A DNA stretch of 64,000 nucleotides from an uncultured Pirellulaceae bacterium (GTDB taxonomy: Bacteria > Planctomycetota > Planctomycetia > Pirellulales > Pirellulaceae). The notes under the pieces are model-generated. The model was given only the letters and a program-made list of their open reading frames with translations. It searched no databases and was not told where the DNA came from. How positions within the stretch are numbered: the stretch's first letter is position 1; each line of letters begins with the position of its first letter. A program made the translations under genes and the position numbers. The stretch is taken from assembly GCA_938084685.1 (NCBI GenBank), contig CALKGE010000005.1, forward strand, positions 186,001 through 250,000, written 5' to 3'. Shown one piece after another: positions 1-10,026 of this stretch.

Positions 1-31
1 TCAGGCACATTGACCAAATCTTATTGTAAAT

Positions 32-58
32 ACCAGCCGTCCTAATGTTCAGGCTGGT
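32..58 (-). terminator. weak hairpin downstream of the TPR gene
   Basis: ACCAGCC (32-38) can pair with GGCTGGT (52-58) around a 13-nt loop, just past the stop codon of the minus-strand TPR gene. On the minus strand the stem is followed by ATTTACAATAAG, which is not a true T-run, so this is only a possible terminator or RNA end-stabilising hairpin. Confidence 0.35.
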
Positions 59-64
59 CTAATG

Positions 65-1129
65 TTACTGATTACGCAGTTTATTTTCCCAAAACGTACC
101 TGCGTATTTTTCACGCAGCAGCGATTTTACGGCAGCCGCATTATCCGCTCTGCTTTGAGCCTCCCACAATTGTGTCAAATGATACAATGCCTCGGCATGG
201 GTATCCGGATCCTGATTATAAATCTGACTGGTGTGCAAGAATGCCAAAATTGCATCCTTGTCCTGGTTGTTCTTGCGGTAACAAACTCCCAGAGCATTGT
301 AAGCCTGAGCGAACAGTTTTTTCTGAGTTTTCTCATCATTGTCTGCGATGATCTTTTCTACTATTGCGATCCCCTCGGCCGCTTTGCCTGTTTCACCCAG
401 GCAACGAGCACGACCAGCCTGAGCTTCTGCCACGATAGCCTGCTGCTCAGGCGTTGTGGCACTGTAATTTGCAACCTGTTCGAACTGAGTCAGAGCATCT
501 GCAAAAGACTCCAGACCAACCTTGGCATTAGCCATCCTCAGAGTCCCGTACAATTTCATCTCTTCCCATGGTGATTCGACCATCCTCTTGTAATAGTCTG
601 CTGCCGTCTGGAATTGGCCAACCGAGAAAGCAAGATCAGCAAACAACTCGACCGATTCGTAATGATGAAAACTGTCCGGGTTGTCATTGATAAAGCCGAT
701 TAACAGAGTGCCTGCCGCATTTTTATCACCTTCTCCTGCCAGAGCATTTTTGGCATCAATCGAGGCCAACATAAAGGCGATCTCCTCTTTGACCCACTTA
801 TCTTTAATATCATTAACGTTGATGCCAGCCAGTCCCGTCTTGGCTTCGTTGAATTGGCCACGGCGATACGCCGCCGCAGCCTGCAGCAGGTCAGCCGGTG
901 CATTCGCAAACTGAATCCGGAAAATCGTGTTAGCTGCCAACTGGCGCGGAGTACCGTTGACGCGAATTACGACCTCCTTACTGGAAACCGCATCGACCAG
1001 CCCGCGGACCGCTTCATTCGGGCTGCTCTTCAGGTAGACCTGATCGTTGACCTGTCCCCAAACAGGCTGACCTAAAACCAGCAATGCCAGCGTCGCAACC
1101 AGTGCGTTTATCTGAATCCGTTTCATCAT
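65..1129 (-). CDS. secreted tetratricopeptide-repeat protein
   Basis: A 354-residue exported protein whose body consists of alanine-rich paired helices typical of TPR (motifs such as AYNALGVCYRKN and EALYHLTQLWEAQ near the C terminus). The start at 1129 gives a signal peptide over about residues 1-25 ending in PVWGQ, and a purine-rich stretch (GGAAAGAAGTAAGAG) lies just upstream. A longer reading from 1186 adds 19 charged residues, lacks a ribosome site and begins almost at the stop of the upstream gene. After the signal comes a short beta-rich segment (about residues 30-75), then helical repeats. It is probably co-transcribed with the large TPR gene upstream. Likely a periplasmic scaffold; the specific function is not recognisable. 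Confidence 0.8.
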   Translation of the reverse strand: MMKRIQINALVATLALLVLGQPVWGQVNDQVYLKSSPNEAVRGLVDAVSSKEVVIRVNGTPRQLAANTIFRIQFANAPADLLQAAAAYRRGQFNEAKTGLAGINVNDIKDKWVKEEIAFMLASIDAKNALAGEGDKNAAGTLLIGFINDNPDSFHHYESVELFADLAFSVGQFQTAADYYKRMVESPWEEMKLYGTLRMANAKVGLESFADALTQFEQVANYSATTPEQQAIVAEAQAGRARCLGETGKAAEGIAIVEKIIADNDEKTQKKLFAQAYNALGVCYRKNNQDKDAILAFLHTSQIYNQDPDTHAEALYHLTQLWEAQSRADNAAAVKSLLREKYAGTFWENKLRNQ

Positions 1130-1188
1130 TCTCTTACTTCTTTCCAAAGACGATTCTTCGTCATGTATTAATAGGACTCTTCGCATTT

Positions 1189-4100
1189 TTAAAGTTTCTT
1201 CACCCAGAAGTACAAAACCAGTCCGAACACAGCAAAGATTCCAGCCATCGCCGCAAACAACAGCATATTACTACTGGACTTTTCTTTTTTCGGCGGAGTT
1301 GGAACTTCAGATTCAATACCAGGAATGTCAGTGTTTTCTGCTGCCAGCGGCGTATCTGCCGCTCCGGCCAACCCTTTTTCCGGCTTACCCAACTCCCGCT
1401 GAATGGTTCTCAATAAACTGTCAAAGCGAGCAGTAAACTCCGTCCCTCCCAACTCGGGATAGATGCGGTAGGTGTTCAGAATCTCAAGCTCTGCATACCC
1501 AATATGTTTCTTGCCTTCGTCACCCTGTCTGACTCGTCCCAGACCAAGCCGAGCCATAGCGATGCCCAGCCGGGATTCGTAGTATTCGTTGGTAAACTGT
1601 TCTTTTCCCTGTGTCATGGAACTCAGTTTCCGCCAACCCCAAACAAGGTTTTCGCCATTCTCCGTCTGCCTCGCACCACCAATGGCAAACAGAAACTGAC
1701 CTTCCTCGCCGGCCTGCGCACCCAAATCGTTATATGTTTTGGCCGCTTCAATCTGGACGGATACGTTCGAAGGAGTCTCCAGCAGAATCTTCGCCAACTC
1801 CAGACCAGCTTCCTTCAACTGCCCAAGTTTTTTCATGACCTGAGCCATATTCATGCGAATCTGAGCCAGATAGGCCTTGCCGGTCGACTCATCTTCATTA
1901 ACCCAGGCCAGATCATTCTTCCCTTTCTCTGCAATCGCCTGAAACAGGGCAACTGACTTGTTGTAATAATCGGTGGACCGTGGAGTCAGCGTGCCGTTCT
2001 CTTCAAAGCTTGTTCCCAGCCCTTGCATCGTGGACGCTGCCCAGTAACGAATACTGAAATCCGTCCCTGTCGCTCCCACTTCATCCAGGAACGTCTCGAA
2101 ACCAGCAGCCAGAACATTCTTCTTCTCCAGCGTCTCGGCCGCATTTAGCTGTTCCTCCAGATCCCGAGCCAACGTGAAATAGATGCTCACAAGCCGCTTT
2201 TTGCCCTCCGGCGTATCCCCCACAACATCATTGAGTTGTTGCATGACCGCTTTGGCCTTATCTACATTTGCTGCTCCCTGCTCACCACCCAGCATTGACA
2301 TGTATCCTGTCAAGGCGGCACGAAATGCCGATTCGACGGTCGCCGGCTTACTAACAGCTGGCTCCTTCTTCTCAATCAACTTCAATAAGCCGTAGTTTTC
2401 GTTTTCCAGGTGGGTCAGCGCCAACGCAGGTTGTTCTGATTCCACGTAGTACTGACTTAACGACAGCAGAGCGGCTACATTGGAGTTACTGAATTTGAGT
2501 CCCGTACCAGCCTCGAGTCGCGCTCCGGCCGCTTCCAGCATTTCGCCGGCAGATGCTTTCAGTGCGGGAAGGTTTTGCTCCAGTTCAGCAATACGAGGAG
2601 AATCCGGTGCCTCCCGTTTTAGCGAATTGACCTCGCGCGAATCACGACGATATTGGAACCAGAGAGTACGTCCTATACGAAGTTCCGATTCGACTCGCTC
2701 CGGAGCACTCTCGGGGATCTGACCGGTGTACATTTTCGCCTTTTCGATCTGCCCCGCTTCAATCATGTAGGGTACAAGACGACGACGAGCTTCATTCGCC
2801 TCTTCACTTTGCTCCCAATTCTTGATCGTATACTCAGCAATATCGATGAGACCGTTAACTTCAAACTCTCGATCATCTTCCGGTGCCTCGTTATAGAGCA
2901 ACTGATAACAGTTCAGGACAATCTTGGCACATGGCAGAGCCCCCGATTCCCCCGGGTACCTGTGAGCAAGATGTTCTCCCAAAACGATCGCTTCATAGTA
3001 GTTACCCCGGCTGTAATTAATGAAGGTCAGGTAGTAGTAGACTTCCTGGAGTGAAGAAATAGGGGTATCAGCATTGGTGAATGCCAATGCCAACTCATAA
3101 TGGGCAACAGCCGCATTCTGGGTTGCACTGTAATTCTGTCTGGCCTCATTCAACTGGGCTTCCAGATTCTTCTTGTTCTCGGGATCCTGTTCGTTGGCAA
3201 TCGTGTCAGGCAAAGTCTTGATCGTGAATTCCATTGCCTGAGCGGACTCCATAAGTTCCTTTCCCTTGGCCAGCGCCTCTGCGAAATTCTGAGGAGGCTT
3301 TTCTTCCTCTTCCTCACCGCCAGGCAAATTGGGTAAAGAAGCAAGCAGGTCACGCGCTTCCTGCTTATACTTGCCGGGATGTCGCAGGACGTCCTGAGCT
3401 AATTTTCGAGCACGGACATAAGTCTTGCGGGCGTCAGCATCGTTGGGATTCGCCTCCATCAGCTTGTCCGCTTTGCCCAGATAGATCCGAGCTAACTCCA
3501 GCTGGAAGGCATGCCATTCCTCGTCCGCCAATTCGTTGGGACGAATCGAATCATTCCACTCAACCCCCATACTGATCGCATCTTCCGTTTTGTCGATCGC
3601 AACAAGCGTACGCATGTACAAAGGCATGGCCAAGTTGACAATATTGCGAAAGGCTGGTGTCTCCCGCTGGTCAATCACTTCCTGCAAATAGCTCAACGCC
3701 TGTTTGGTGTCGTCAATCGCCAGATAACTTCGTCCCTGAGCGACTAATGCAACGATTCCAACTCCCTTACGCCGAAAACGAGTTGCTACCGAATCGTATT
3801 CCTGGATTGCTGTTTCGTAGCTGGTTTTATATTCCGCCGCATCTGCAGGGTAAGTCTGAGCGATTTCCTCCAACAGCTTGGGGGTAGTAACGAGAAGCTG
3901 TAAGTACTGCCCATAAAGATCGTCTCGTCGTTGTACCAACTCCTTGGGAGCGTCAGCGCCCAGACCCTTGGGAATGGCTTCCAACTCTGCTTTTAGCAGA
4001 TCGCGACTGGCTACATAGATCTCCCGAGCTTTGGTCAGCATTTCACGAGTTCGCGTGACAAACTCGGCTTTTCGAGGAGCGTTCTCTTCTTTGTTGCCTT

Positions 4101-4494
4101 CAAATTCAATGAGCTTCGCTCGTTGAAACAACAGGTTCCCCAATTGACTGTTGGACTGTATTTTCAAGTCCGTGTCCTGAACGGTCGTCGAAAACCTCTC
4201 CAAAAGGGTTTGGGCTTCTGCCAGTCGTTTATCCCGCTCAGTACCGTTAGACACGCTACCCGCACTACTCAGAATCACCATGGCCCGCTCCAGATCCAAC
4301 TTGGTTCGGAACTCTTCAGACAGCATTCCTTTATCAACCTGAACATCCAGGTAGTACTCAGCCAACTCAAAATAACGCAGTTTGCGCAATTCCTGTAAAA
4401 ACTGACTAGCAGGCTCTGCCGACTCAACAGTCTGAGGTGAGTTAAGAGCAACGGCGAAAAGCACGAATAGCAAATAGCCCAGTCGCTTTGTCAT
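1189..4494 (-). CDS. giant TPR protein with signal peptide and C-terminal membrane anchor
   Basis: A 1101-residue protein with an N-terminal signal peptide (about residues 1-25, ending TVESAEP), a long series of TPR-like helical repeats with acidic linkers (for example GGEEEEEKPP near residue 390), and one C-terminal transmembrane segment (about 1076-1097) ending in WVKKL. The expected topology is a large extracytoplasmic helical domain tethered to the inner membrane. It is the first gene of a two-gene minus-strand unit with the smaller TPR protein, and it diverges from the two membrane proteins at 5025-8184 across a 530-bp gap. In planctomycetes such TPR pairs often lie near TolQ/ExbB-ExbD-type genes, but none is within this window. 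No catalytic motif is seen. Confidence 0.85.
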   Translation of the reverse strand: MTKRLGYLLFVLFAVALNSPQTVESAEPASQFLQELRKLRYFELAEYYLDVQVDKGMLSEEFRTKLDLERAMVILSSAGSVSNGTERDKRLAEAQTLLERFSTTVQDTDLKIQSNSQLGNLLFQRAKLIEFEGNKEENAPRKAEFVTRTREMLTKAREIYVASRDLLKAELEAIPKGLGADAPKELVQRRDDLYGQYLQLLVTTPKLLEEIAQTYPADAAEYKTSYETAIQEYDSVATRFRRKGVGIVALVAQGRSYLAIDDTKQALSYLQEVIDQRETPAFRNIVNLAMPLYMRTLVAIDKTEDAISMGVEWNDSIRPNELADEEWHAFQLELARIYLGKADKLMEANPNDADARKTYVRARKLAQDVLRHPGKYKQEARDLLASLPNLPGGEEEEEKPPQNFAEALAKGKELMESAQAMEFTIKTLPDTIANEQDPENKKNLEAQLNEARQNYSATQNAAVAHYELALAFTNADTPISSLQEVYYYLTFINYSRGNYYEAIVLGEHLAHRYPGESGALPCAKIVLNCYQLLYNEAPEDDREFEVNGLIDIAEYTIKNWEQSEEANEARRRLVPYMIEAGQIEKAKMYTGQIPESAPERVESELRIGRTLWFQYRRDSREVNSLKREAPDSPRIAELEQNLPALKASAGEMLEAAGARLEAGTGLKFSNSNVAALLSLSQYYVESEQPALALTHLENENYGLLKLIEKKEPAVSKPATVESAFRAALTGYMSMLGGEQGAANVDKAKAVMQQLNDVVGDTPEGKKRLVSIYFTLARDLEEQLNAAETLEKKNVLAAGFETFLDEVGATGTDFSIRYWAASTMQGLGTSFEENGTLTPRSTDYYNKSVALFQAIAEKGKNDLAWVNEDESTGKAYLAQIRMNMAQVMKKLGQLKEAGLELAKILLETPSNVSVQIEAAKTYNDLGAQAGEEGQFLFAIGGARQTENGENLVWGWRKLSSMTQGKEQFTNEYYESRLGIAMARLGLGRVRQGDEGKKHIGYAELEILNTYRIYPELGGTEFTARFDSLLRTIQRELGKPEKGLAGAADTPLAAENTDIPGIESEVPTPPKKEKSSSNMLLFAAMAGIFAVFGLVLYFWVKKL

Positions 4495-5024
4495 TGTATG
4501 AGAAATCCCTAGTTGCGTTATAAACAGAGTGTCCTTATCCGCTCAATCCCGTAATTGAATCAGACAAAATTCTCTGTGTCCATTTAGTTGATAAGCCAAT
4601 TCAGCCTGCCACTTCTTTCAGTGGTTCCCCGAGCACTGGGTTCTCATTGCAAGCCATGCTATTAGCCTATTAATTTCGAAGCGACGATTCAAGTATCTAA
4701 CCGCTACAGAATAAACATCAAACCCTCCTAAAAGTACTCAGTAACCGGTAAATCCGTCATGACTTTCATTCTGAAGCCCCCCCCAAAGTCAACTATTTGG
4801 CTCACTGGGAGCTTCAGACACTTGGGTAGATTGCCTCCCGACCGTGTCCCCGACTGATTCTCACCCAGCTATGCGGTGCATCCATATTGCGGTGCATCCA
4901 CATTCTGGACCAAGGCGTATCCTCCCCAACTCGCGGGTAAATGAAACCTCTCTCATTTCCTCGTACACAAACCTCGTGCTAGAATAGCCGTAGACCTCCT
5001 TATCCAGCATCGTGGGAACCGGTT
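4495..5024. other. 530-bp divergent intergenic region
   Basis: The gap separates the minus-strand TPR operon from the plus-strand membrane-protein pair and must hold both promoters. The only structure I can point to is a 16-bp tandem duplication at 4872-4903 and a C-run near 4777. No convincing ORF or RNA gene is seen. An AT-rich TAGAAT-like element lies about 40 bases before the GTG at 5025 and could be a -10 box, but no matching -35 box is obvious. Confidence 0.5.
4872..4903. repeat. tandem duplication of a 16-bp unit
   Basis: TGCGGTGCATCCATAT (4872-4887) is followed immediately by TGCGGTGCATCCACAT (4888-4903), a 15/16 match. It sits about 120 bases upstream of the 5025 gene start. It could be replication slippage or a doubled protein-binding site. 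Confidence 0.85.
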
Positions 5025-6560
5025 GTGCGTTTTCGATCCTCCAAAGAATTAGCCGAACAAGGACAGCGACAGCGAAAAGTCCCTCCCAACTACTTTTCTC
5101 GTCGTGTGCAGTACAAATTGCTCGGGCTGGTCATCCTACTGATGCTTATTGTGCTGGCAATTGAAAAATCGTCTGACCCGAAAAACTTCAGTTTCTTTGG
5201 TACCAACGAATCCACTCCGACATCGCCTCAGGCGAACTCGCAGGAGGCAAGCGAGCAACAACCAGTTAAATACCCGCGGCTGGCGCGTTATGGCAGTTCT
5301 GACACAAGTGGGTTGTCTCAGACGGATCAGGACGTACACCAGACCTATCTCGATCTATGGTCTGTCATCTTCAAACGCCTGACTCACAATCAGAAAAAAC
5401 TGGTTGTCGACACGCTTCGCAAAGCCCAGCAGGAAACCGTTCTGGACGACGAGCACAAAACAACCTGGTGGGACCTCTATCAGGAGATCGACGAATTATT
5501 CCAGAAGTACGTTCAGCAGGTACTGATATCGCTCAACACCAGCGAAAACGCTTTTACCGATGCCCAGAAAGCTCGCGGAATGGCCGTCGTCGCAACCTTG
5601 AGACAACAATGGAACGAGCAGCATCGTAAAGCCTTTCTGGAAGTTCTGGAGGAAGCGGCCGACACGGCTCAATATGAAAAAGAGTACCAGTTCACCCAAT
5701 CCATCATCGACCAGCTCGCAATTGCCATGCTGGAAGATCATTCCATCTTTTCAACTAAGGATGATCTGGCCTGGTTCCGTATGCTGGAGCAGCTTCAGCA
5801 GTACACTTATCCGGAAATCCGCCAACACTCGACGGCACGAGTCAGCGCCTTGGAACTGGGAACCCAACAGGCTCAATTTCGAGGTCAGCTGGTGACCGTA
5901 CGGGGTGAAATTCGCCGAGCCTATCGTGTTCAGGCACAAAAGAATGAACTTGAAATCGATCAGTACCATGTCATCGTCATCAAACCAGTCGGAGGCACAC
6001 TGGTTCCCTTTGTCATCTACAGCCTGGAAACACCAAAAAATTTCCCTCCACTGCCAGACAAAAACCTGGATGGTCGAACACTCGACATTGGAGATGTCGT
6101 AGAAGTCACTGGCTATTTCTTTAAATCGTGGGCTCACCCAGGTGGTGACGGAAAGATGCATTCATCACCGTTGTTACTGGCAAAGAATTTTGACTGGTTC
6201 AAAGGGGAGCGGCTTGAAGCAGCAGCCAACAACCAGGCCAACGGCAGCACCATGCCAACCTGGTCTATCATTGCCATCCCGGTCACGCTGGCGATCGTCG
6301 TCACCATCGGTGTCTACATCGCCAGTCTCTGGAACCACGATGGTTCCCGCAATCGTTCTCAATCCGACACGGTTGAAAATAAAATTGCCCGTCTCAACAA
6401 CGAAGAAGTTGGACCATCCGTGCTGGAATCGCTGCAACAGTTAACACAACAGGAACTTCCCGAGCCAGAACCCGCTATCGAGACTACCGACCACGACTCT
6501 TCAGTGAATCATGCAGGAAGTGAGTCGGACGATGATGGGGAGCCTGCCAGTGATGAGTGA
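5025..6560 (+). CDS. membrane protein with internal OB-like domain, paralogue of the next gene
   Basis: A 511-residue protein of unknown function. It has a basic N terminus, a transmembrane helix at about residues 32-47, a helical middle part (about 100-270), a beta-rich domain at about 285-375 beginning GQLVTVRGEIR and containing DVVEVTGYFFKSW, which looks like an OB fold, and a second transmembrane helix at about 414-436. The tail is acidic and cytoplasmic. The beta-rich domain recurs in the next gene (GQLVTL, then ITIQGFFFKLW), so the two are ancient tandem paralogues. Translation starts at GTG 5025; the upstream GGGAACCGG is only a weak ribosome site. The 3' end overlaps the next gene by 8 bases, indicating translational coupling. 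Confidence 0.8.
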   Translation: MRFRSSKELAEQGQRQRKVPPNYFSRRVQYKLLGLVILLMLIVLAIEKSSDPKNFSFFGTNESTPTSPQANSQEASEQQPVKYPRLARYGSSDTSGLSQTDQDVHQTYLDLWSVIFKRLTHNQKKLVVDTLRKAQQETVLDDEHKTTWWDLYQEIDELFQKYVQQVLISLNTSENAFTDAQKARGMAVVATLRQQWNEQHRKAFLEVLEEAADTAQYEKEYQFTQSIIDQLAIAMLEDHSIFSTKDDLAWFRMLEQLQQYTYPEIRQHSTARVSALELGTQQAQFRGQLVTVRGEIRRAYRVQAQKNELEIDQYHVIVIKPVGGTLVPFVIYSLETPKNFPPLPDKNLDGRTLDIGDVVEVTGYFFKSWAHPGGDGKMHSSPLLLAKNFDWFKGERLEAAANNQANGSTMPTWSIIAIPVTLAIVVTIGVYIASLWNHDGSRNRSQSDTVENKIARLNNEEVGPSVLESLQQLTQQELPEPEPAIETTDHDSSVNHAGSESDDDGEPASDE

Positions 6561-8184
6561 TTTCCCACGGCCCGCCGCTCTTCTGTTGACAGCCTGGCTG
6601 CTAGCCGCTTTTCACTGCAGCATTCTGGCTCAAAGCAGTAGCCCAGAGCAACTTCTTCCGTGGGAGCAAAACCGGCTAAGCGACCGGGTAATCCCGTTTT
6701 CCATTGCGAATTCGACCACCGCCAAACAGATGCTGGAAATCTCGGGAATCGGCGACAGCCAACTGCGGTTTTTCATTGATGAGGAGCCGGTGGCCGGAAA
6801 AGATATCGATACAACCGGCTACATACTGCGCCAGTTTCATCAGTTTGACACCAGTAACATTAAACGATGGTCCAGCGCTCACACTCTGGATTCTGCCACC
6901 CTGCTGCCAGCTTTCCTCGAAACACCTGACGACTATCGGATTGATTTCTATCGAATTCGGGGAAAGGTCATTCGTATCCAACGGCAACCTATCGTAGAAG
7001 AAGCAGCCAGGCTGATTGGGTTCCGTTCTTTTTTTTGGGTTTGGATGAAACCATACAACTCAGACATTCCCATTCGTATTGCTACGCGTAAACTTCCCAT
7101 CGCCTGGTTTCCCGATGAATGGAAAACCATCAGGACCATGGGGGAAACGGACAGCACGGACGACTCCAAATCGGAACTTGCTCCGGATGCCGCCTTTGAA
7201 TTGAGTCAACCTGCAGCTGCAGACGGACTGTTTCTCAAAGTGGCTGCGGAACAGGATGTGCGGGAAATCGTCATGGCAGCTCCACGTGTTGAATGGCTTC
7301 CCGAACGCGCATCCCCAGAGCAGCGTATCAATGCAGGAGTCGCTTTGCTCAGTCAATTCGAATTCGACGCCGGGCTGCTGGATGACTTACGTCGATCCAA
7401 TGGCAAAGCGATGAACCGAGCAGACACCGAGGCTTTTTTTCAGATCCTGTCGATCCTGAATCAACCAACGGCTCGCGAGGCCATCGGACGTTATTCACTG
7501 CAACAATCAATACCACGTCCAACGGTTTCAAATTACCTGCAAAACACCAGGGAACTGCAGGGGCAGCTGGTGACACTTCAGGCTGATGTCCGGCAGATTA
7601 CGAAAGTGGCGATCCGCAACGACAAAATGCAGCATCGACTCGGATTTGACCATTACTGGCAACTCGACGCATTTGTCTACCTGGGCGAAGAAGCCATTGA
7701 ACTTAAAACCAATGAAACTGACCAGGACGGACTGGTCTACAAAAACCGTTACCCTGTGCAAATCTGCCTGATTGAGCTGCCGACGGAACTTCAACAGGCA
7801 CAAAGTCAGCTGCAACAGGGCACCTATCGCAGCGACTCGTTACACGAAGACATCACGATTCAGGGCTTCTTCTTCAAACTGTGGACTTACCAAAGTGCCC
7901 GTACGATTGGAGCCGGAGATAAACGAGTGCAATTAAGTCCGTTATTTATCGCCAGCGCCATTACCGTCCATCCCCCGCATGACCTCACCTCTTCCCGCAG
8001 CAGCCTCTATCTCGGAATCGGCTTTGTCATCATGCTCATCGTGGTCACCAGTTTTCTATTGAGAGTCAATCGTGCTGACGACGGATTTCGTAAGCACACT
8101 GAAACCACTCGACATGCCGGCGGTATCGATTCCAATCTGCTTGCAGACGCCGAAGAAATGCCTGACCAGGAGACTGAATCGTAA
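6553..8184 (+). CDS. exported membrane-anchored protein with OB-like domain
   Basis: A 543-residue protein starting at the ATG at 6553, which overlaps the upstream stop. This start gives a clean signal peptide (about residues 1-27, ending SILAQ), unlike the longer frame from 6511. A helical and mixed region leads to the beta-rich domain shared with the upstream protein (about residues 335-475, from ELQGQLVTL to KRVQLSPLF), then a transmembrane helix (about 484-505) and an acidic tail ending in QETES. The domain shared with the neighbour plus coupling suggests a heteromeric envelope complex, perhaps with the divergent TPR proteins. The function is unknown; no enzymatic motif is seen. Confidence 0.8.
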   Translation: MSDFPRPAALLLTAWLLAAFHCSILAQSSSPEQLLPWEQNRLSDRVIPFSIANSTTAKQMLEISGIGDSQLRFFIDEEPVAGKDIDTTGYILRQFHQFDTSNIKRWSSAHTLDSATLLPAFLETPDDYRIDFYRIRGKVIRIQRQPIVEEAARLIGFRSFFWVWMKPYNSDIPIRIATRKLPIAWFPDEWKTIRTMGETDSTDDSKSELAPDAAFELSQPAAADGLFLKVAAEQDVREIVMAAPRVEWLPERASPEQRINAGVALLSQFEFDAGLLDDLRRSNGKAMNRADTEAFFQILSILNQPTAREAIGRYSLQQSIPRPTVSNYLQNTRELQGQLVTLQADVRQITKVAIRNDKMQHRLGFDHYWQLDAFVYLGEEAIELKTNETDQDGLVYKNRYPVQICLIELPTELQQAQSQLQQGTYRSDSLHEDITIQGFFFKLWTYQSARTIGAGDKRVQLSPLFIASAITVHPPHDLTSSRSSLYLGIGFVIMLIVVTSFLLRVNRADDGFRKHTETTRHAGGIDSNLLADAEEMPDQETES

Positions 8185-8286
8185 AACTGCCGAGTTTCCC
8201 TCTGCCACACCTTGACGGCAAAACTGAGTCACGGACAATGTCAGGCAGTGCCACGTTTACGAAATCACAAATCACTTAAGGCCTGA

Positions 8287-9243
<957 letters not shown>

Positions 9244-9296
9244 CCGGAAAACTGTCCTCAAACAGATACAGGAAAATTCCTGTAAGAAAACCAATC

Positions 9297-9329
9297 GGGG
9301 CTGTGGTGAATACTACAGCCCCTTTTCTT
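9297..9329 (+). terminator. rho-independent terminator of mdh
   Basis: GGGGCTGT (9297-9304) pairs with ACAGCCCC (9315-9322), with possible extra GT/AC pairing in the loop, followed by TTTTCTT. It lies 54 bases after the mdh stop codon. Confidence 0.9.
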
Positions 9330-9343
9330 ATGCGCTGAACAAC

Positions 9344-9398
9344 AACCGGTCTTGAACCGGTCTTGAACCGGTCTTGAACTGGTCTTGAACTGGTCTTG
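9344..9398. repeat. five tandem copies of an 11-bp repeat
   Basis: Three copies of AACCGGTCTTG (9344-9376) are followed by two of AACTGGTCTTG (9377-9398), joined without spacers. The first three copies contain the palindrome ACCGGT. The 11-bp period is close to one helical turn, so every copy faces the same side of the helix. The array lies between the mdh terminator and the ATPase-domain gene. Confidence 0.95.
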
Positions 9399-9489
9399 GC
9401 CAATATCTGCATTGACGCCAGTCGTGCCAATCAAGTACAAATTTGCCGCGAATATCCAGACGATTCCTTGCCAGTTTGAGATTAAAACA

Positions 9490-9996
9490 ATGACGTCTGA
9501 CAATTTGGTGTTTTTCACTCGACGAAATCACCCTCAATGGGAAACAGTGGAAGTGAAAGCAGCGATTAAAGCGGCAGCTTCTTCCATCGAGCCGCTGGCG
9601 GAAGCAAAGCAGATAACATGTCACGTGGATTTACCTGATGAGCCGCTTCTCACATTTGGTGATACCCAATGGCTCACCATGGCCGTCAGCAATTTACTTG
9701 CGAATGCCATGGAACATTCGCCTGCTGGTGCCACGATCACCGTGAGGGCCAGGCAGTCAGGAAAGCTCATTGAAATTCAAGTTTCGGATCAGGGACCGGG
9801 TATCGAACCCGGGATTGAATTGAAGCTATTCAAGCCGTTCTACACAACTCAATCCGGTGCTATTGGCCTCGGACTGGCCAACGTGAGGTCGATTATGGAG
9901 AGGCACGGAGGAGGAATTCGAGTGGGAAATCACCATCAAGGTGGAGCCGTTTTTTCACTCATCCTGCAATCACTGCAAAGACAGCAGGCGGCCTGA
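9490..9996 (+). CDS. histidine kinase ATPase domain lacking the phosphoacceptor region
   Basis: About 168 residues from ATG 9490, matching the C-terminal catalytic half of a two-component histidine kinase. All ATP-binding boxes are present: N-box NLLANAMEHSP (68-78), G1 VSDQGPGI (98-105), F-box FKPFYTT (114-120) and G2 GAIGLGLA (123-130). The H-box with the phosphorylated histidine and any sensor domain are missing; the protein begins in what would be the end of the dimerisation helices. No good ribosome site precedes the ATG, and the frame stays open upstream to 9385, into the 11-bp repeats. It is either a 5'-truncated kinase remnant or a stand-alone ATPase acting with another kinase. It lies 30 bases before fliF. 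Confidence 0.75.
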   Translation: MTSDNLVFFTRRNHPQWETVEVKAAIKAAASSIEPLAEAKQITCHVDLPDEPLLTFGDTQWLTMAVSNLLANAMEHSPAGATITVRARQSGKLIEIQVSDQGPGIEPGIELKLFKPFYTTQSGAIGLGLANVRSIMERHGGGIRVGNHHQGGAVFSLILQSLQRQQAA

Positions 9997-10026
9997 GTTA
10001 TGTCCCTAACATTCCTTTAATTAACG

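Noticed and set aside
9344..9398. CRISPR-like array
   Set aside because: The 11-bp repeats are contiguous with no spacers and far too short, and no cas gene is present.
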